From: Paratrimastix pyriformis
Taxonomy: Eukaryota; Preaxostyla; Paratrimastigidae
DNA: 64,000 nt
Reading direction: 5' to 3'
Assembly: GCA_027972325.1 (NCBI GenBank)
Contig: JAPMOS010000135.1
Location: forward strand, 1-64,000
Made by a program: the position numbers and the translations under genes. A model generated the notes under the pieces. It did not search any database. It was not told the origin of the DNA and worked only from the letters and a program-made list of their open reading frames with translations. Positions within the stretch are counted from its first letter, which is position 1, and every line of letters begins with the position of its first letter. This document shows, in pieces, positions 63,933-64,000 of the stretch.

Positions 63933-64000
63933 CAATGTCTTTATTACCTTTGGTTATTCATCAAGTTATACTACATCATCTCAACGTGGTCCTCGTGGTC
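63933..64000 (+). CDS. Start of a further viral gene, cut by the window edge
   Basis: Downstream of TCTATATAAAG (63889) and an AT-rich leader, a plus-strand frame begins at about 63935. One frame has a Ser/Tyr/Thr-rich start ending in QRGPRG. Too short to identify. Confidence 0.25.

Larger units (their letters stand above)
56281..64000. mobile_element. Integrated DNA-virus fossil (giant-virus or Polinton-like-virus type), continues beyond window
   Basis: AT-rich sequence abutting the stop codon of a GC-rich host gene. Parts in order: tandem repeats (56339-56610), ssDNA-binding-like gene (+), fibre gene with S74 domain (-), small genes (-), coiled-coil gene (-), packaging ATPase (-) and the start of another gene (+) at the window edge. 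Compact, mostly intronless spacing and the A32-like ATPase point to Nucleocytoviricota or Polinton/virophage relatives. Composition has not drifted towards the host and some frames are whole, so it is probably young. Several genes are broken, perhaps five or more breaks in total. Only one edge is visible. Confidence 0.7.

Overview
The window looks like nuclear DNA of a microbial eukaryote, probably a GC-rich protist or unicellular relative of animals. It has spliceosome-type GT..AG introns, no bacterial gene organisation, long simple-sequence arrays and heavily nested retrotransposons. The species cannot be named from the sequence. The first 56.28 kb is GC-rich. The last 7.7 kb is AT-rich and carries virus-type genes, and the change is abrupt.

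Layout. 466-2736 (minus) is the 3' part of a non-LTR element with a reverse transcriptase (RT) and a likely restriction-like endonuclease (RLE). 2737-11621 is LINE copy A: ORF1, then a very long ORF2 with AP-type endonuclease, RT, RNase H, a Cys/His knuckle and an unexpected methyltransferase-like domain. 11622-18512 is a DIRS-like (tyrosine-recombinase) retroelement fossil split by later insertions, and its recombinase C-terminal part reappears at 31041. Between lie LINE copy C (18513-19865, 5'-truncated) and LINE copy B (about 19936-31040). Four related ORF1-only elements of about 1.4-1.5 kb (here 'G elements' G1-G4) sit inside the DIRS fossil and LINE B. Three of them have visible 9-10 bp target duplications. 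31040-37486 is a giant inverted repeat with arms of about 1.6 kb around a diverged minus-strand LINE (copy E). 37530-42750 is LINE copy D, with ORF1 and endonuclease, 3'-truncated. 42750-48200 is mostly unrecognised, with a TA-flanked MITE-like element, a 15-bp satellite and a 323-bp duplication. 48200-53350 is dominated by microsatellites and G-rich minisatellites. 53350-56280 looks like the 3' part of a multi-exon host gene.

56281-64000 looks like an integrated large-DNA-virus or Polinton-like-virus segment. It has 124-bp tandem repeats at its edge, a probable ssDNA-binding-like gene, a fibre gene ending in a peptidase S74 chaperone domain, small virion-type genes and an A32-like packaging ATPase. 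It is treated as a fossil.

How the parts work together. The LINE copies and the G elements share 3' ends: a TGTTACCC block, a hairpin with a UUCG loop, then AGTAT and a (CA)n tail. The simplest reading is that G elements are gag-only parasites mobilised by the LINE-encoded RT. The most unusual single feature is the PCIF1/N6-adenine-methyltransferase-like domain downstream of RNase H, present in LINE copies A, B and C.
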